From: Acidisarcina polymorpha
Lineage (GTDB): Bacteria > Acidobacteriota > Terriglobia > Terriglobales > Acidobacteriaceae
DNA length: 64,000 nt
Reading direction: 5' to 3'
Assembly (NCBI RefSeq): GCF_003330725.1
Contig: NZ_CP030840.1
Location: 744,001-808,000, forward strand
In this document: in pieces, positions 23,872 through 34,200 of the stretch
Layout: every line of letters begins with the position of its first letter
Position numbering within the stretch: position 1 is the first letter of the stretch
Notes under the pieces: model-generated
Seen by the model: only the letters and a program-made list of their open reading frames with translations
Told to the model about the DNA's origin: nothing
Databases searched by the model: none
Made by a program: the position numbers and the translations under genes

Positions 23872-26142
23872 ATGAGGAAACATCGGAACAGCCTTGTGAT
23901 CTCTTGCGCCTTCCTGCTTGCCGCAACGGGGGCCCAGAGGAGCTTGGCCGCTGCCCGTGCGGATCGCCTGGAGCTGGGGCGGGTGCCGGCGGGCGCTGCT
24001 GTGGTGTTCACACGCTCCTCCGCCGGTTGGGGATTGACCGTAGGAGGTTCCGGCGGACCGGAGCTGTCGCAGCCTGAACCCGCCCGCATCCAGGTGTCGG
24101 ACGGACCAGGCGAGATCCGCGAGCTGGCCGCGGCGTATAAGACGGCCACGCGCACCGGCGATGCCTTGGACGCGTCCGCTGATCTCAAGGATGTGCAGGG
24201 TGTCTCGTTCCAGGTGCATGACGAGTGGAGGCTGAAGGGCGACGTCCTTTCCGTCCAACGCACGGTTTCGGTGCATGGAACGGCCCCGGGCGGCTTTGAT
24301 TCTGCTGTCCTCTTCGATATTCAGAGGTCAACGACCTGGGATGATGTGAACTATCTCGCGCCGGGCGTGCTCTACGCAGATCCGACATACGACGGCGTGC
24401 ACTCTCCTGGAGGAACGCTCAATTTCGCCGCCCACCACCTGATGGTGCGCGAAGATATCCTGCCCGCGCCCATGTTCGGGATGTACTTCAAAGACGGTGC
24501 CTCTGTGACCATGCTGGATCCCATGCCACGTGGCGATACCACGGAGGATGAGAGTAAGCTCACGCAGCCCGAGATGACCGACAGTCGCTTTCAATTCGGT
24601 TCGCTGGGCGTGTGGCAGCAGCAGTCCGGCGTCCAGTTCGGCTTCCGTTACCCCGCCTCGGTGGACGACTTCTCACGCAGCCACGGCGACGGGCCGCCCC
24701 AGTGGGTACGTCGGTTTCATCCGATACAGGCAGGCTTCTCCCAGAGTTACCAGGTCGATTTCCGTTTAGCGCATGCACCGAACTTCCGCGAGTTCAGCAG
24801 GGAGTCCTGGCGATGGTCCTGGGACACCCTGCGGCCCGCGGTAAACCAAATAGACGTGCTCATGGTGCGACGTGTGCTGATGGATCACCTGGCCGCACAG
24901 GTGACGCAGATCGATGGCCACACGGGAGTTCCTTTTGTCCTTTCCACCATGAACGACGTCCACAACTGGAATTGGACGATGGTGGCGATGGGATTTGTAG
25001 GCAAGGATCTCGACTGCGCGGATGCGCTGTTGCAGGAAGGTGACCGCGATCCCGGACCGCGCGGACAGCATATGCGGAAGCTTGGGCTGGCGATGATCTC
25101 TACGATGATCCAGGCGCTCCCCACGGTTCCTCTGCCGGCTACCGGAATCGATCTGACGACGGGACAACCGTGGGACCACATCTGGCTTTCTCCATGGCTC
25201 CGCAACGCGACCGAGGATATGCGGGTGCTGATGCTGGCCTACCGGCGCGAAAAGAAGCTCGGCCGCGATCATCCTGAGTGGATCGCGTGGGTCCGTCAGT
25301 ATGCGGACTGGCTGATCCAACAGCAGAGGCCTGACGGGTCTTTCCCGCGGCGCTGGAAGCCTTCGAGCAACGAGGCCGTTGAACCCTCCGGCACGGCCAG
25401 CTACAACGCCGTTCCGGTCCTGGTCCTGATGTCCGAGGAGACGGGAGACCCGAAGTACAGGCAATCCGCGCTTCGCGCCGCCGAGTACACGTGGACGAAC
25501 TATGGAAGCAGGGGGCTGTTCATCGGCGGCGCGAGCGACAATCCAAACATTACGGATAAAGAAGCCGGCATGCTGAGCCTGGACGCGTTCCTCAGCCTCT
25601 ATGAAGACGACAAGGATCCCAAATGGCTGGATCGCGCAAAGGCGGCGGGAGACTTCGCGGAAAGCTGGATATGGATATGGAACCTACCCATGCCGGCAGA
25701 TGCGGACAATGCGCAACTGCATTGGAAAAAGGGTGTGCCCACCGTCGGTCTCCAAGGAATCACGGCGCTGCACGCGGGTGGGGCGGATGAGTATCTCGAC
25801 TGCGCTGTCGGTTTGTATGCGCGGCTTTACAACTACACACGCGATCCTCACTACCTGGAGGTCACCCGCGTTCTTCTGGACGACACGAAATCCATGGTCG
25901 CACTGCCCGGACGCCTTTACGACATGAAGGGCCCTGGCTGGCAACAGGAGAACTTCGGCCTGGGGCCCGGCCCAAGAGGGCGTGGTGTAGGCTCGCACCG
26001 TCTTTGGCTACCCTGGATCTCAGCGAATCACCTCCACGGAATCAATAGTCTGGAAGAGTACGACCCTGCGCTTTTTCGGAGTCTCACATCAGGCACGCAC
26101 ACGCAGAGCAGTCCATCGACCGGAGACCAAAGTCAATGGTGA
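23872..26142 (+). CDS. Large secreted protein of unknown family in a carbohydrate operon
   Basis: 756 aa with an N-terminal signal peptide (about 1-26, ending near SLAAARA). No family is recognised with certainty. The first 300 residues are beta-rich. The C-terminal half has repeated helical pairs with Trp-rich loops (WIAWVRQYADWLIQQQRPDG, SFPRRW, WLDRAKAAGDFAESWIWIW), which suggest an (alpha/alpha)6 toroid of the kind found in several glycoside hydrolase and lyase families. It starts 38 nt after the fucosidase stop and is followed 19 nt later by an acetylesterase. Role as a polysaccharide-degrading enzyme is inferred from fold impression and context. Confidence 0.7.
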   Translation: MRKHRNSLVISCAFLLAATGAQRSLAAARADRLELGRVPAGAAVVFTRSSAGWGLTVGGSGGPELSQPEPARIQVSDGPGEIRELAAAYKTATRTGDALDASADLKDVQGVSFQVHDEWRLKGDVLSVQRTVSVHGTAPGGFDSAVLFDIQRSTTWDDVNYLAPGVLYADPTYDGVHSPGGTLNFAAHHLMVREDILPAPMFGMYFKDGASVTMLDPMPRGDTTEDESKLTQPEMTDSRFQFGSLGVWQQQSGVQFGFRYPASVDDFSRSHGDGPPQWVRRFHPIQAGFSQSYQVDFRLAHAPNFREFSRESWRWSWDTLRPAVNQIDVLMVRRVLMDHLAAQVTQIDGHTGVPFVLSTMNDVHNWNWTMVAMGFVGKDLDCADALLQEGDRDPGPRGQHMRKLGLAMISTMIQALPTVPLPATGIDLTTGQPWDHIWLSPWLRNATEDMRVLMLAYRREKKLGRDHPEWIAWVRQYADWLIQQQRPDGSFPRRWKPSSNEAVEPSGTASYNAVPVLVLMSEETGDPKYRQSALRAAEYTWTNYGSRGLFIGGASDNPNITDKEAGMLSLDAFLSLYEDDKDPKWLDRAKAAGDFAESWIWIWNLPMPADADNAQLHWKKGVPTVGLQGITALHAGGADEYLDCAVGLYARLYNYTRDPHYLEVTRVLLDDTKSMVALPGRLYDMKGPGWQQENFGLGPGPRGRGVGSHRLWLPWISANHLHGINSLEEYDPALFRSLTSGTHTQSSPSTGDQSQW

Positions 26143-26161
26143 GCATACGAAAGGAGGTCGC

Positions 26162-28210
26162 ATGAATTTGCTGCGCCCAGGATCGGCACAGGCCAGCACG
26201 CGACGGCCATTCGGCCAAATGCCGCGAATCCGTTCACGATTTGTCGTGCTCGCATGCGGTATCGGTCTCATGGGGACCCACCTTTCACTTGCTGCGCAAG
26301 ACAACGCCCGCAAGTCCGCCGACCGGTTGCCGCTCATCAGTCCTATCTTCGGCGACAACATGGTGGTGCAGCGCAACAAGCCCGAGACGCTCTGGGGCTG
26401 GTCCGATCCCGGAGACACAATCCGCATCTCGTTTGCGGGAAAGACGGCCACCGCGACAGCAGCAGAGGACGGCCGCTGGACCACGACGGTCGAGCCCCCA
26501 TCCGCGGGCGGCCCGTACACGATGGAGATTGCAGGGCACCGCACAACTGAGCTGCACAACGTCCTCGTCGGAGACGTGTGGCTCTGCGCGGGACAGTCAA
26601 ACATGGAGTTCGCCCTGCGTGGATTAAAGGACGCGCAAACCGTCATCGCGGCTGCAAACAATCCTGAGATACGCTACTTCACTGTGGCTCAGCGGTCGGC
26701 GTACCATCCCGCCACCGTTCCGGAAGGCAGTTGGAAAGTGGTCTCCCCGCAGACGGCAGACCGCCTCTCCGCCGTGGCCTACCTCTTTGCCGCCCGCCTG
26801 CAGGCACAGATCCACGTACCCATAGGCCTGGTCGTCGATGCGGTAGGAGGCACGCCGGCCGAGACCTGGATGAGTGAGAGTGCGCTTCACCAACTAGCCG
26901 GCTTCGATCCCGTACTCGCGACTCTGCACGCTCTCCAGGCGAGCGGTACGCCGGAGTATGGCAACTACGTCATGCCTTGGTACGACCAGTACGACATAGG
27001 AATGAAGGACGGGTGGTCACAGCCCTCCTTCGACGATGCTACCTGGAAGAGAGTTACACTCCCCGGCGGCTTCGCCCAACTTGGCACAGGGAATTTCCCC
27101 GCCCTGGCCTACTTCCGGCGCAACATCACGCTTCCCGCGACGATAGCACCAGGCCACGCGATGCTCCTGCTGGGTATCGTCGAACGCATGGACACGGTCT
27201 ACGTGAATGGCAAGCAGATCGGCGGCAGCGCGTGGGTCGAAAATCCTCGGGCCTACCCTGTCCCGCCCGGCCTTCTGAAACCAGGCGAAAACTCCGTCGC
27301 GGTCCGCGTCCTGAGAACCAAGCCGGACGGCGGCTTCCAGAGCAAAGCGGATGACCTGCGCCTCGTTCTTGGCGACGGCACGAAGATTCCGTTGGCAGGC
27401 GAGTGGAAGGCGCGGGTCAGTGTTGATGCGAAGCCGCCGCAACCTCTGCCGGTACGCTTCGAGAACTGGCCCGTTGTTCCGACCGTGCTCTACCAGGGCA
27501 TGGTGGCTCCGCTGGCACCCCTGTCGATCACTGGAGCGATCTGGTACCAGGGCGAGGCCAACTCCGAGGAGGGCTATGAGTATCGCAAGGTGCTCCCCGC
27601 CTTGATCGCTGACTGGCGCCGGACCTTTGCGCAGGGCGACTTCCCTTTCTACATCGCCGGGCTTCCCGCCTATCGGCCACCCAGTGCAACACCAACGGAT
27701 GACACCTGGGCCGAGACCCGCGAATCGCACGCGCTGGCGGCAGCCACCGTGCCCCACACCTGTCTCGCGGTCACGATCGATACGGGCGACCCGGATACCA
27801 TTCATCCCAAAGATAAAGCCCCGGTCGCCGACCGGCTGGCGCGGTGCGCCCTCGCGGAGCACTATGGCAAGCCCATTCCAGACCAGGGGCCTACGCTGGT
27901 CTCCTCAGAGATCGCGACATCAGCAATCCTGCTGCGGTTCTCTCATGCGGACGGCGGCCTCGTGATACGGGGAAACGCTCCCGGAGCCTTTCAGATCGCC
28001 GGTGCAGACCGTAAGTGGATATGGGCAGACGCACACATCGTTGATGGCGTGGTCGTCGTTTCGTCGTCCCTGGTGCAATTTCCAACGCAGGTCCGGTACG
28101 CGTGGCAGTCCAATCCCAATGCTACCCTCTTCAACGGCATAGGCCTCCCAGCGTCGCCGTTCCGCACCGATGACTGGCCGTTGATGACCCAGGACCGCCC
28201 CGTCTACTGA
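26162..28210 (+). CDS. Sialate O-acetylesterase (SASA family), secreted
   Basis: 682 aa, ATG at 26162 with AAGGAGG 4 nt upstream. The N-terminal signal/anchor region (to about 45) precedes ISPIFGDNMVVQRNKPETLW, the typical first strand of bacterial sialate 9-O-acetylesterases. Block I is CAGQSNMEF (Ser about 146). An inserted jelly-roll-like domain (about 275-420) lies between the two SGNH halves, and the second half has AIWYQGEANS. These enzymes remove acetyl groups from sialic acids or, in plant-degrading bacteria, from hemicellulose or pectin. The fucosidase partner makes an acetylated fucosylated glycan a plausible target. Confidence 0.88.
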   Translation: MNLLRPGSAQASTRRPFGQMPRIRSRFVVLACGIGLMGTHLSLAAQDNARKSADRLPLISPIFGDNMVVQRNKPETLWGWSDPGDTIRISFAGKTATATAAEDGRWTTTVEPPSAGGPYTMEIAGHRTTELHNVLVGDVWLCAGQSNMEFALRGLKDAQTVIAAANNPEIRYFTVAQRSAYHPATVPEGSWKVVSPQTADRLSAVAYLFAARLQAQIHVPIGLVVDAVGGTPAETWMSESALHQLAGFDPVLATLHALQASGTPEYGNYVMPWYDQYDIGMKDGWSQPSFDDATWKRVTLPGGFAQLGTGNFPALAYFRRNITLPATIAPGHAMLLLGIVERMDTVYVNGKQIGGSAWVENPRAYPVPPGLLKPGENSVAVRVLRTKPDGGFQSKADDLRLVLGDGTKIPLAGEWKARVSVDAKPPQPLPVRFENWPVVPTVLYQGMVAPLAPLSITGAIWYQGEANSEEGYEYRKVLPALIADWRRTFAQGDFPFYIAGLPAYRPPSATPTDDTWAETRESHALAAATVPHTCLAVTIDTGDPDTIHPKDKAPVADRLARCALAEHYGKPIPDQGPTLVSSEIATSAILLRFSHADGGLVIRGNAPGAFQIAGADRKWIWADAHIVDGVVVVSSSLVQFPTQVRYAWQSNPNATLFNGIGLPASPFRTDDWPLMTQDRPVY

Positions 28211-28381
28211 TCTCAGCCCATTGGGCAATCGGCCCGCTTTCTGGCGGTCGCGGTCGAGTCCAAAATCGGCAGCCCACCATCCGCACCATCACACGCGCTC
28301 AACGCTCTTACTTGCGGGGGGCTTTGCCTAAACGCGCGGAGCGGGGACAGTCGTACTCGCTTCCCTGGCAGCAATCGAGTT

Positions 28382-28594
28382 ATGTTTGAGCGGCAGAATG
28401 ATCAGGAGCAGGAAATAGCGTTTGCACAGCCGGGATCGTACCTGGCGATCTGGTGGACATGGCGAGCGGGAGACAAGATTCAATTGAGCCTGCCGATGCG
28501 GTTGAACGAGGAGAGCCTGCCGGGAGATCCAAACCCCGTCGCGACGCTTTACGGTCTGCTGATGCTGGCCACCACAATGGGGATTGCTATGTAG
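28382..28594 (+). pseudogene. C-terminal fragment of a GH127/DUF1680 beta-L-arabinofuranosidase
   Basis: A 70-codon frame keeps PGSYLAIWWTWRAGDKIQLS, LPMRLNEESLPGDPN and VATLYGLLML, which matches the GH127 C-terminal region (PGSY-x-TW-x-xGD-x-LPM ... YGPLVLA). The remaining roughly 550 residues of that enzyme are absent upstream, and the frame ends early. A gene remnant directly behind the fucosidase operon. Confidence 0.7.
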
Positions 28595-28642
28595 AGCTCC
28601 TAGCCTCCTCGCAGCGCAACTAGCGCTGCGAAGGAGATTCCA

Positions 28643-28848
28643 GTGTCAAAGAAAATTGCCCGCTACCTTGTCCTTGCGACTATTCTGGCTAACTTGTGCG
28701 GAGGAGTTGCGCATGCTGCTGTCAGCAGCCCACCGCCTACGGCATCCGCAGAGAGTGTCACCGGAACAGATCGGTTCCGACTTCACCCACTCAGAAGCCA
28801 TCCTGCGTCATCACTATTCTTCTCATTGTGATTGGCTCGATTTTGTAG
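28643..28848 (+). pseudogene. Small exported membrane protein with a one-base deletion
   Basis: A GTG at 28643, with GAAGGAG 6 nt upstream, starts MSKKIARYLVLATILANLCG, a good signal peptide. At about 28770 the frame leaves TGTD; with one extra base the sequence would continue as PVPTSPTQKPSCVITILLIV and end IGSIL at the TAG at 28846-28848, giving a C-terminal membrane helix. The unshifted frame instead ends in a meaningless tail at 28831. Original protein about 68 aa; function unknown. Confidence 0.55.
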
Positions 28849-28888
28849 CATATCTTTGATCCTCATCCCCCCTCGCCCGGAGGAGATC

Positions 28889-29420
28889 ATGCTGAGCATT
28901 TCGATGACCGACCTCCTCTGGGCGACTGGAGTAATCGGAGATTGTGTCCTCCTATTTATCCTCACCTATCGACGTCGCGCCAGAGGCTTTCCTTTCTTCA
29001 CGAGACTGATTCTTTTCAATCTGACGCGCACGATAGCTTTGTGTTGATCCTACGTCTGGGAACTGCCGCGCAGTATTTCTATGCCTATTGGAGTTTGGCG
29101 CTTCTGGACACGGCACTGCAGTTTGCGATCGGGTATGAAGTGGCCCCATTGTTTTCCGGCCGATGCGCGAATGGGCGCCCGATATTCGGAACCGGCTTCT
29201 GATCTGGGTTTTGGGCAGTTTCTCCGTGGCCGGCGTGCTCACCGAACTTCAACGAACACCACACCAGTATTGGTTCGAGAGCCCCATTCTGAAAGGCAGC
29301 TTTTTTTCGCAGTGCTGTTAACGGAGCTCTTCGTGGGGGTGGTCGCTTTATCTGCAATCGCCGGACTGAACTGGGAGAGTCAGATTCCGCGCGGTATTTT
29401 CAGGCCGCCGTTCGAGGCAT
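28889..29420 (+). pseudogene. Multi-pass membrane protein broken by several frameshifts
   Basis: The ATG at 28889 has GGAGG upstream and starts MLSISMTDLLWATGVIGDCV, a membrane helix, reaching a TGA at 29045-29047. The protein continues in other frames: GTAAQYFYAYWSLALLDTAL and QFAIGYEVAP before 29200, then LFFAVLLTELFVGVVALSAI and GLNWESQ near 29300-29390. At least two shifts are needed to join these. It looks like an acidobacterial integral membrane protein of unknown function, now inactive. Confidence 0.55.
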
Positions 29421-30297
29421 AAGGCCCAACCTTTCGATTCACCTCCTTAACAAGTACAGCGAAGCCTAACTGGTCGCCGCTCGCGTCGGCGCCGCCAAGG
29501 ACGGGCTTCTTCGATTCCGCCACCGATAACGCCCAATACACAGGTGAACGCGACGACGAGTTGCTCATCAAGATGAACGCCGAGGCCGGCACCATCGAGC
29601 AGTTGCCCACCGGCCTAATCTTCAAGGTCAAAAACTTCTTCAATTCAGGACTGCTGTCGGGTTGTCTGCGCCGGAACGCATAGAGACGCGGCTATGTCTA
29701 CCAAACATTTAGAGTACGTTATCGTAGCGATTGAACTGGGACTAAAGCATCGTATATTAAGTAGGACTAAGCAGTCGTAGTTATCGTTCAGGCGCTAATG
29801 AGATAGATCCCAGGTCCCGCCGCACAACTCTTGGCCGAGAAGCACGGAACCCGGGCCAACCCGAGGCTTTGGCAGCCGCGGATTGCCTTCATTATAGATA
29901 GGCTCCCGCTCCTGCCTTATCACTTGCGTCCGCTTCACGTTCCCGCGTGATGTCTCGGCGCCAGACTTCAGTAGGGGAGCATGACCCACATTCCATCAAC
30001 GCCAGAAACTCGTCGCTCCAAGGCACACCCGCGGAACCTTGCGGAAAAAGCATGGCTGACGCTCGGCACCATAGCTGCGGACGCCGCAGTGTCGATTTGG
30101 GCGTAGTAGTGAACCCTTCCAAGGCCGGCAATGGTTCTAATTAGTCACCCACTACATCACCGGAGCGGATTCCAGCTCGAATGCGTAAGCAGCTGCAGAG
30201 TTTTTTCCGTGGAAAAGATGTGAGAGTGCGCACTAAATGTTGCATGATCAAGAAGCCCGATCCATAAAATGCTCGATCGTGCGGCTATCTCACTTTA
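29421..30297. other. Gene-poor stretch upstream of the EPS region
   Basis: About 870 nt. One plus-strand frame without a start codon (about 29450-29683) reads coherently (FFDSATDNAQYTGERDDELL ... GLIFKVKNFFNSGLLSG), but I cannot assign it. The rest is AT-richer, with no RNA gene or repeat that I can support. Confidence 0.35.
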
Positions 30298-31263
30298 ATG
30301 ACAACTTACCCTCCCCAAAAACGCGAGCCGCGGAGAGTCTACATCGTGCTTTCTCCACGTTCGCTATCGTACGCCCGGCTTGGCCTGCAGAGTCTATTGC
30401 TACACTGTCTCGATCTCCTTGAAGTAACGCTGATCACCGATACTTTCGAGGATCAAGACTTGCTCGCGCATACCGTGAACGAGTTGAGCAATCCCCGAGC
30501 GCATCGAATCCGGATTGTGGCGAAGGATGAATTAGCCGATCTGGAATCCACTACTTTCGCGCGGTACGCCAACCTCCGCAGCTTTCGACAAGGCCATCCT
30601 TGTTGGCGCAAAATCACGGATCCTCTCTTGCTCAGTCAGCCGGGGGAGGAGATGATCATTCTGGATCCTGATCTTTTCTTTCCGAACCCATTTCGCTTCG
30701 AACCGGGCCGGGCTCAAGGTCTGTCCCTGATGTGGCAACAACCAAACTGCTTGCTACCGCCCGAAGTCGTTCAGTTAGCGATGCGCAGCGGTATTCGGCT
30801 GGCGCGGCATGTCGATATTGGCGTTGCGCACTGGCGAGCTTCCGCTGAACTTGATTGGGTCGACTGGATGCTGGGCAAGTTGGGCGGCCAAGGATTGCCC
30901 CAAGTCATGCATGTAGAGGCAATTGTGTGGGCGGCGATCGCAATGCGAGAGGGCGGCGGCTACCTCGATCCTCGCTACTGGAAATGCTGGCAGAGAACCT
31001 CTACGAAGCGGATTATGCTCAAGCTAGGATTCAGTGGAAAACGGTTGTTGGCTGCGGAGCCATGGACAAGTCTCAAATGCTTCCATGCTGGTGGTGAGGC
31101 AAAATGGTGGTTACCCGCCATGGAGCGCAACTCGTCGATGCCGGAGCAAACCGAAGTGGGCATGACTCGCCCGTTCATTGAGCTAACCGCCGAGCGGTAT
31201 GCTCGAGAGGAGGCGATCAAACGCTTTGTGCGCCGCGTCGATCGTTTTCAAATATTACGTTGA
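30298..31263 (+). CDS. Putative glycosyltransferase-like protein (DxD type)
   Basis: 321 aa. The motif EEMIILDPDLFFPNPF (about 118-133) supplies a DPD that resembles the DxD metal/nucleotide-sugar site of GT-A enzymes, and a conserved VDIGVAHWRAS segment follows. Otherwise no family is certain. Weak ribosome site at the ATG at 30298; the C-terminus overlaps the convergent hybrid kinase by 16 nt. Its place at the edge of the EPS locus supports a sugar-transfer role, which is inference. Confidence 0.6.
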   Translation: MTTYPPQKREPRRVYIVLSPRSLSYARLGLQSLLLHCLDLLEVTLITDTFEDQDLLAHTVNELSNPRAHRIRIVAKDELADLESTTFARYANLRSFRQGHPCWRKITDPLLLSQPGEEMIILDPDLFFPNPFRFEPGRAQGLSLMWQQPNCLLPPEVVQLAMRSGIRLARHVDIGVAHWRASAELDWVDWMLGKLGGQGLPQVMHVEAIVWAAIAMREGGGYLDPRYWKCWQRTSTKRIMLKLGFSGKRLLAAEPWTSLKCFHAGGEAKWWLPAMERNSSMPEQTEVGMTRPFIELTAERYAREEAIKRFVRRVDRFQILR

Positions 31264-34200
31264 AGTTCGGGAGAAGTGTCTGCGGCATCCGGATGTAATA
31301 GAAACGAAAGCTTCTCACCGAGCGCCTTCTGGTCGATTGGTTTCGTGAGGTAATCGTCCATCCCCGCATCGAGGCAGCGCTGCCGTTCACCTACCAGGGC
31401 ATTGGCCGTGATGGCAATGATAAAGACTTTTCGTTGGCCTCCCTCGATTTGACGAATAATCTTGGTTGCATCGAAGCCATCCATCTCCGGCATTTGGCAG
31501 TCTAGCAAGACTGCGTCGTAGGTAAATCTCCGAAACGCGTCCACTGCCTCTCGACCGTTTCCCGCGACATCTACCTGGTAGCCCAACCGGGTTAGCATCA
31601 AGACACCAACTTTTTGGTTCACTGGGTTGTCTTCGGCTAAAAGCACCCTGCACCCCGGGTCTGCCGGTGGGTGTACCACCGAAGTCGCCGCCTGGCGGGG
31701 AGAAGCCGGCTCTAGCTCCTTAGGCCTGGAATGAAGCAGTGAGCGGACTGTCCCCATAACTTGCGAGGTTCTAAGCGGCTTGACCAGATAACCTTGAATG
31801 TTAAGGTCCTTAGCCTTTTCCACATGATCGCGCTGAGTAACAGACGTGAGCAACACGATAGGTAGATCCTTAAAACCTGGTTGTGCTCGTATCGCGCGGG
31901 TCAGCATGAGGCCGTCCATGCGAGGCATCTGGAAGTCTAGCAAAGCCAAATCAATTGGCTTTCCATTCGTCTCCGAATCGAGAAGAGCACTCAGGGCTTC
32001 GACTCCGTCCCGGGCATAGACGACGTCGACACCAACGGACTCCAACAAGTGCTGGATGATTCTCAAATTTGTGGCATTATCATCCGCTACCAAGATGCGA
32101 ATGCCGTCGAGCCGGTTGTTTTCAAACGAACAGGGAGGCTGCGCTGTCGGCTCGAGGGCAACCGTAAACCAAAACTTCGAGCCAACCCCTTCTTCGCTTT
32201 CCAGGCCGATCTGACCGCCCATCAACTCGACGAGTTGTTTCGAGATGGCCAGACCAAGTCCGGTACCGCCAAAACGGCGTGTCGTAGAAGCATCTGCCTG
32301 GCTGAATGCGGAGAACATTCGCGCGCATACTTCGGGAGTCATGCCGATCCCGGTGTCGACGACAGAAAAATGAACTACAGGCTTCGATGATGTGGAATTG
32401 AGCCTGTTCACTGACACTACGATTTCGCCTTGCTGGGTAAACTTGACGGCATTGCTGAGCAGGTTCAATAGGATCTGCCGCAGCCGCCCACTATCCCCGT
32501 GGACCCAGGTTGGTATGTGTTGATCAATACTCCACGCCAGCTCGACCCCTTTACGATCTGCTTTTTCTGCTAGAAGATCGAGTGATTCTTCGATCATCGA
32601 TGCAAGATCGAAATCGTTCTCGTCAAGCTCCATGTGGCCTGCCTCGATCTTTGAGAAGTCCAAAATGTCGTTGATGACCGCAAGCAGAGCATTACCGCTG
32701 GAGTGGATGGTTTGGAGATAGTCCCTCTGTTCCGTTGTCAGCTCGGTCTCAAAGAGAATGCTCGTCATTCCTATCACCCCGTTGAGAGGAGTTCGAATCT
32801 CATGGCTCATCGTAGCCAGAAAGCTGCTCTTGGCCTCGGCCGCAGACTCCGCTTTATCCCGGGCGTCGGCGAGCTCAAGCGTCTGCAACCGTAACGCCAG
32901 TTCTGCCTCTTTTCGTTCGGTAATGTCGGTGTGCGAACCGACCATACGCACCGGCTTACCCGCACTATCCCACTGCGCGACACCGCGGGCGAAGACCCAC
33001 CGGTAAGATCCATTCCTCGCGCACAGCCGATATTCCTGCCCGTAAGTGGGCCGCTTATGGCTCAGATAGTCGGCGAGGTGCTGCCGTACTCGAGCCGCAT
33101 CGTCAGGGTGTAGAAGATGTTCCCAACTCGGAATCTCCCCAGTGTCGTCTTCACCGTACCCCAGAATTTCCCGCCAGCGTGGAGAATGAAAAGTGTCTCC
33201 GGTATGAGCATCCCAATCCCAGAGCCCGTCATTATTGGCAGCTAGGACAAGCTGCCAACGATCTTCATCGCGACGAAGACGTTCTTCCATCGCACGGTTC
33301 TTGGAGACATCGCGAATAATGCCTAAGAGCTCTTTGGCCGCGCCATGTTGATCTCGCGAGAAGATCGTCTCCCGGCAACTTAGGAGACGATAGCTGCCAT
33401 CTAGATCGCGGACGCGAAATTCGAGCTCCAGAAACTCGCTGTCTCGAGCACTCTCGAAACGATGGCGGTGATCGCGAAGGGACACGAGATCCTCCGGATG
33501 CACGATCTCCTCTACTGGATCGTTGAGCTGGCGCACGTAGTCAGGGTCCTGCCCAGTGACCTTCATGTAGGAACGATTTGCGAACACCGAACGTTCACTC
33601 TTGAGATCAAAGATATAGATCAGGTCGGGCACGGCCTCAATCAGCTTTCGGTTGAACGATCGCTCCCGCTCACGCTCAGCTTCGGCCGCTTTTCGAAGGG
33701 AGATATCCTCCGCCCAGCCTTCGTAGTACGCAACGGCACCGTCTTCCCGGCGTACCACTCGAGTAGTCTCACAAATCTGGACTGCACGGCCATTTTGCGC
33801 ATACCATACATTTTCATAGGTGGTGATATTAAGTTGCGACTCTAGATCGCCCCGCCAGCGATCCCGCCCTTCGACTAGTCCGTCTAGTTCAAGATTCACG
33901 GACTTCAGAGCATCCATTGACGAGTAATCGAGGATCTTGAGAATCGCCGGGTTCGCCATAAGGACCTCACCCGCTGGCGAGGTGCGATAGATGCCGATCG
34001 GGCAGTTCTCGAATAGATCGCGGTAATCGGCCTCGCTCGAGCGGAGCTGCATAGTTTTGCGACGCAGCTCAAGTTGATCGATGATCAGCCCGGCAAGATC
34101 CTGAAGGTGCTTTGCCTCTGCGCTGCTAAACGTGAATCGGGGGACGTGATCGATGATCGCCAGGACCCCAATGATCAATCCGTCTGGCGCGATAAGCGGC

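Noticed and set aside
24766-25464. Minus-strand 232-aa frame
   Set aside because: Antisense to the 756-aa protein gene; amino-acid composition typical of a shadow frame.
29450-29683. Start-less frame FFDSATDNAQYTG... as a gene
   Set aside because: No start codon or ribosome site and no family match; kept only as a note in the intergenic entry.
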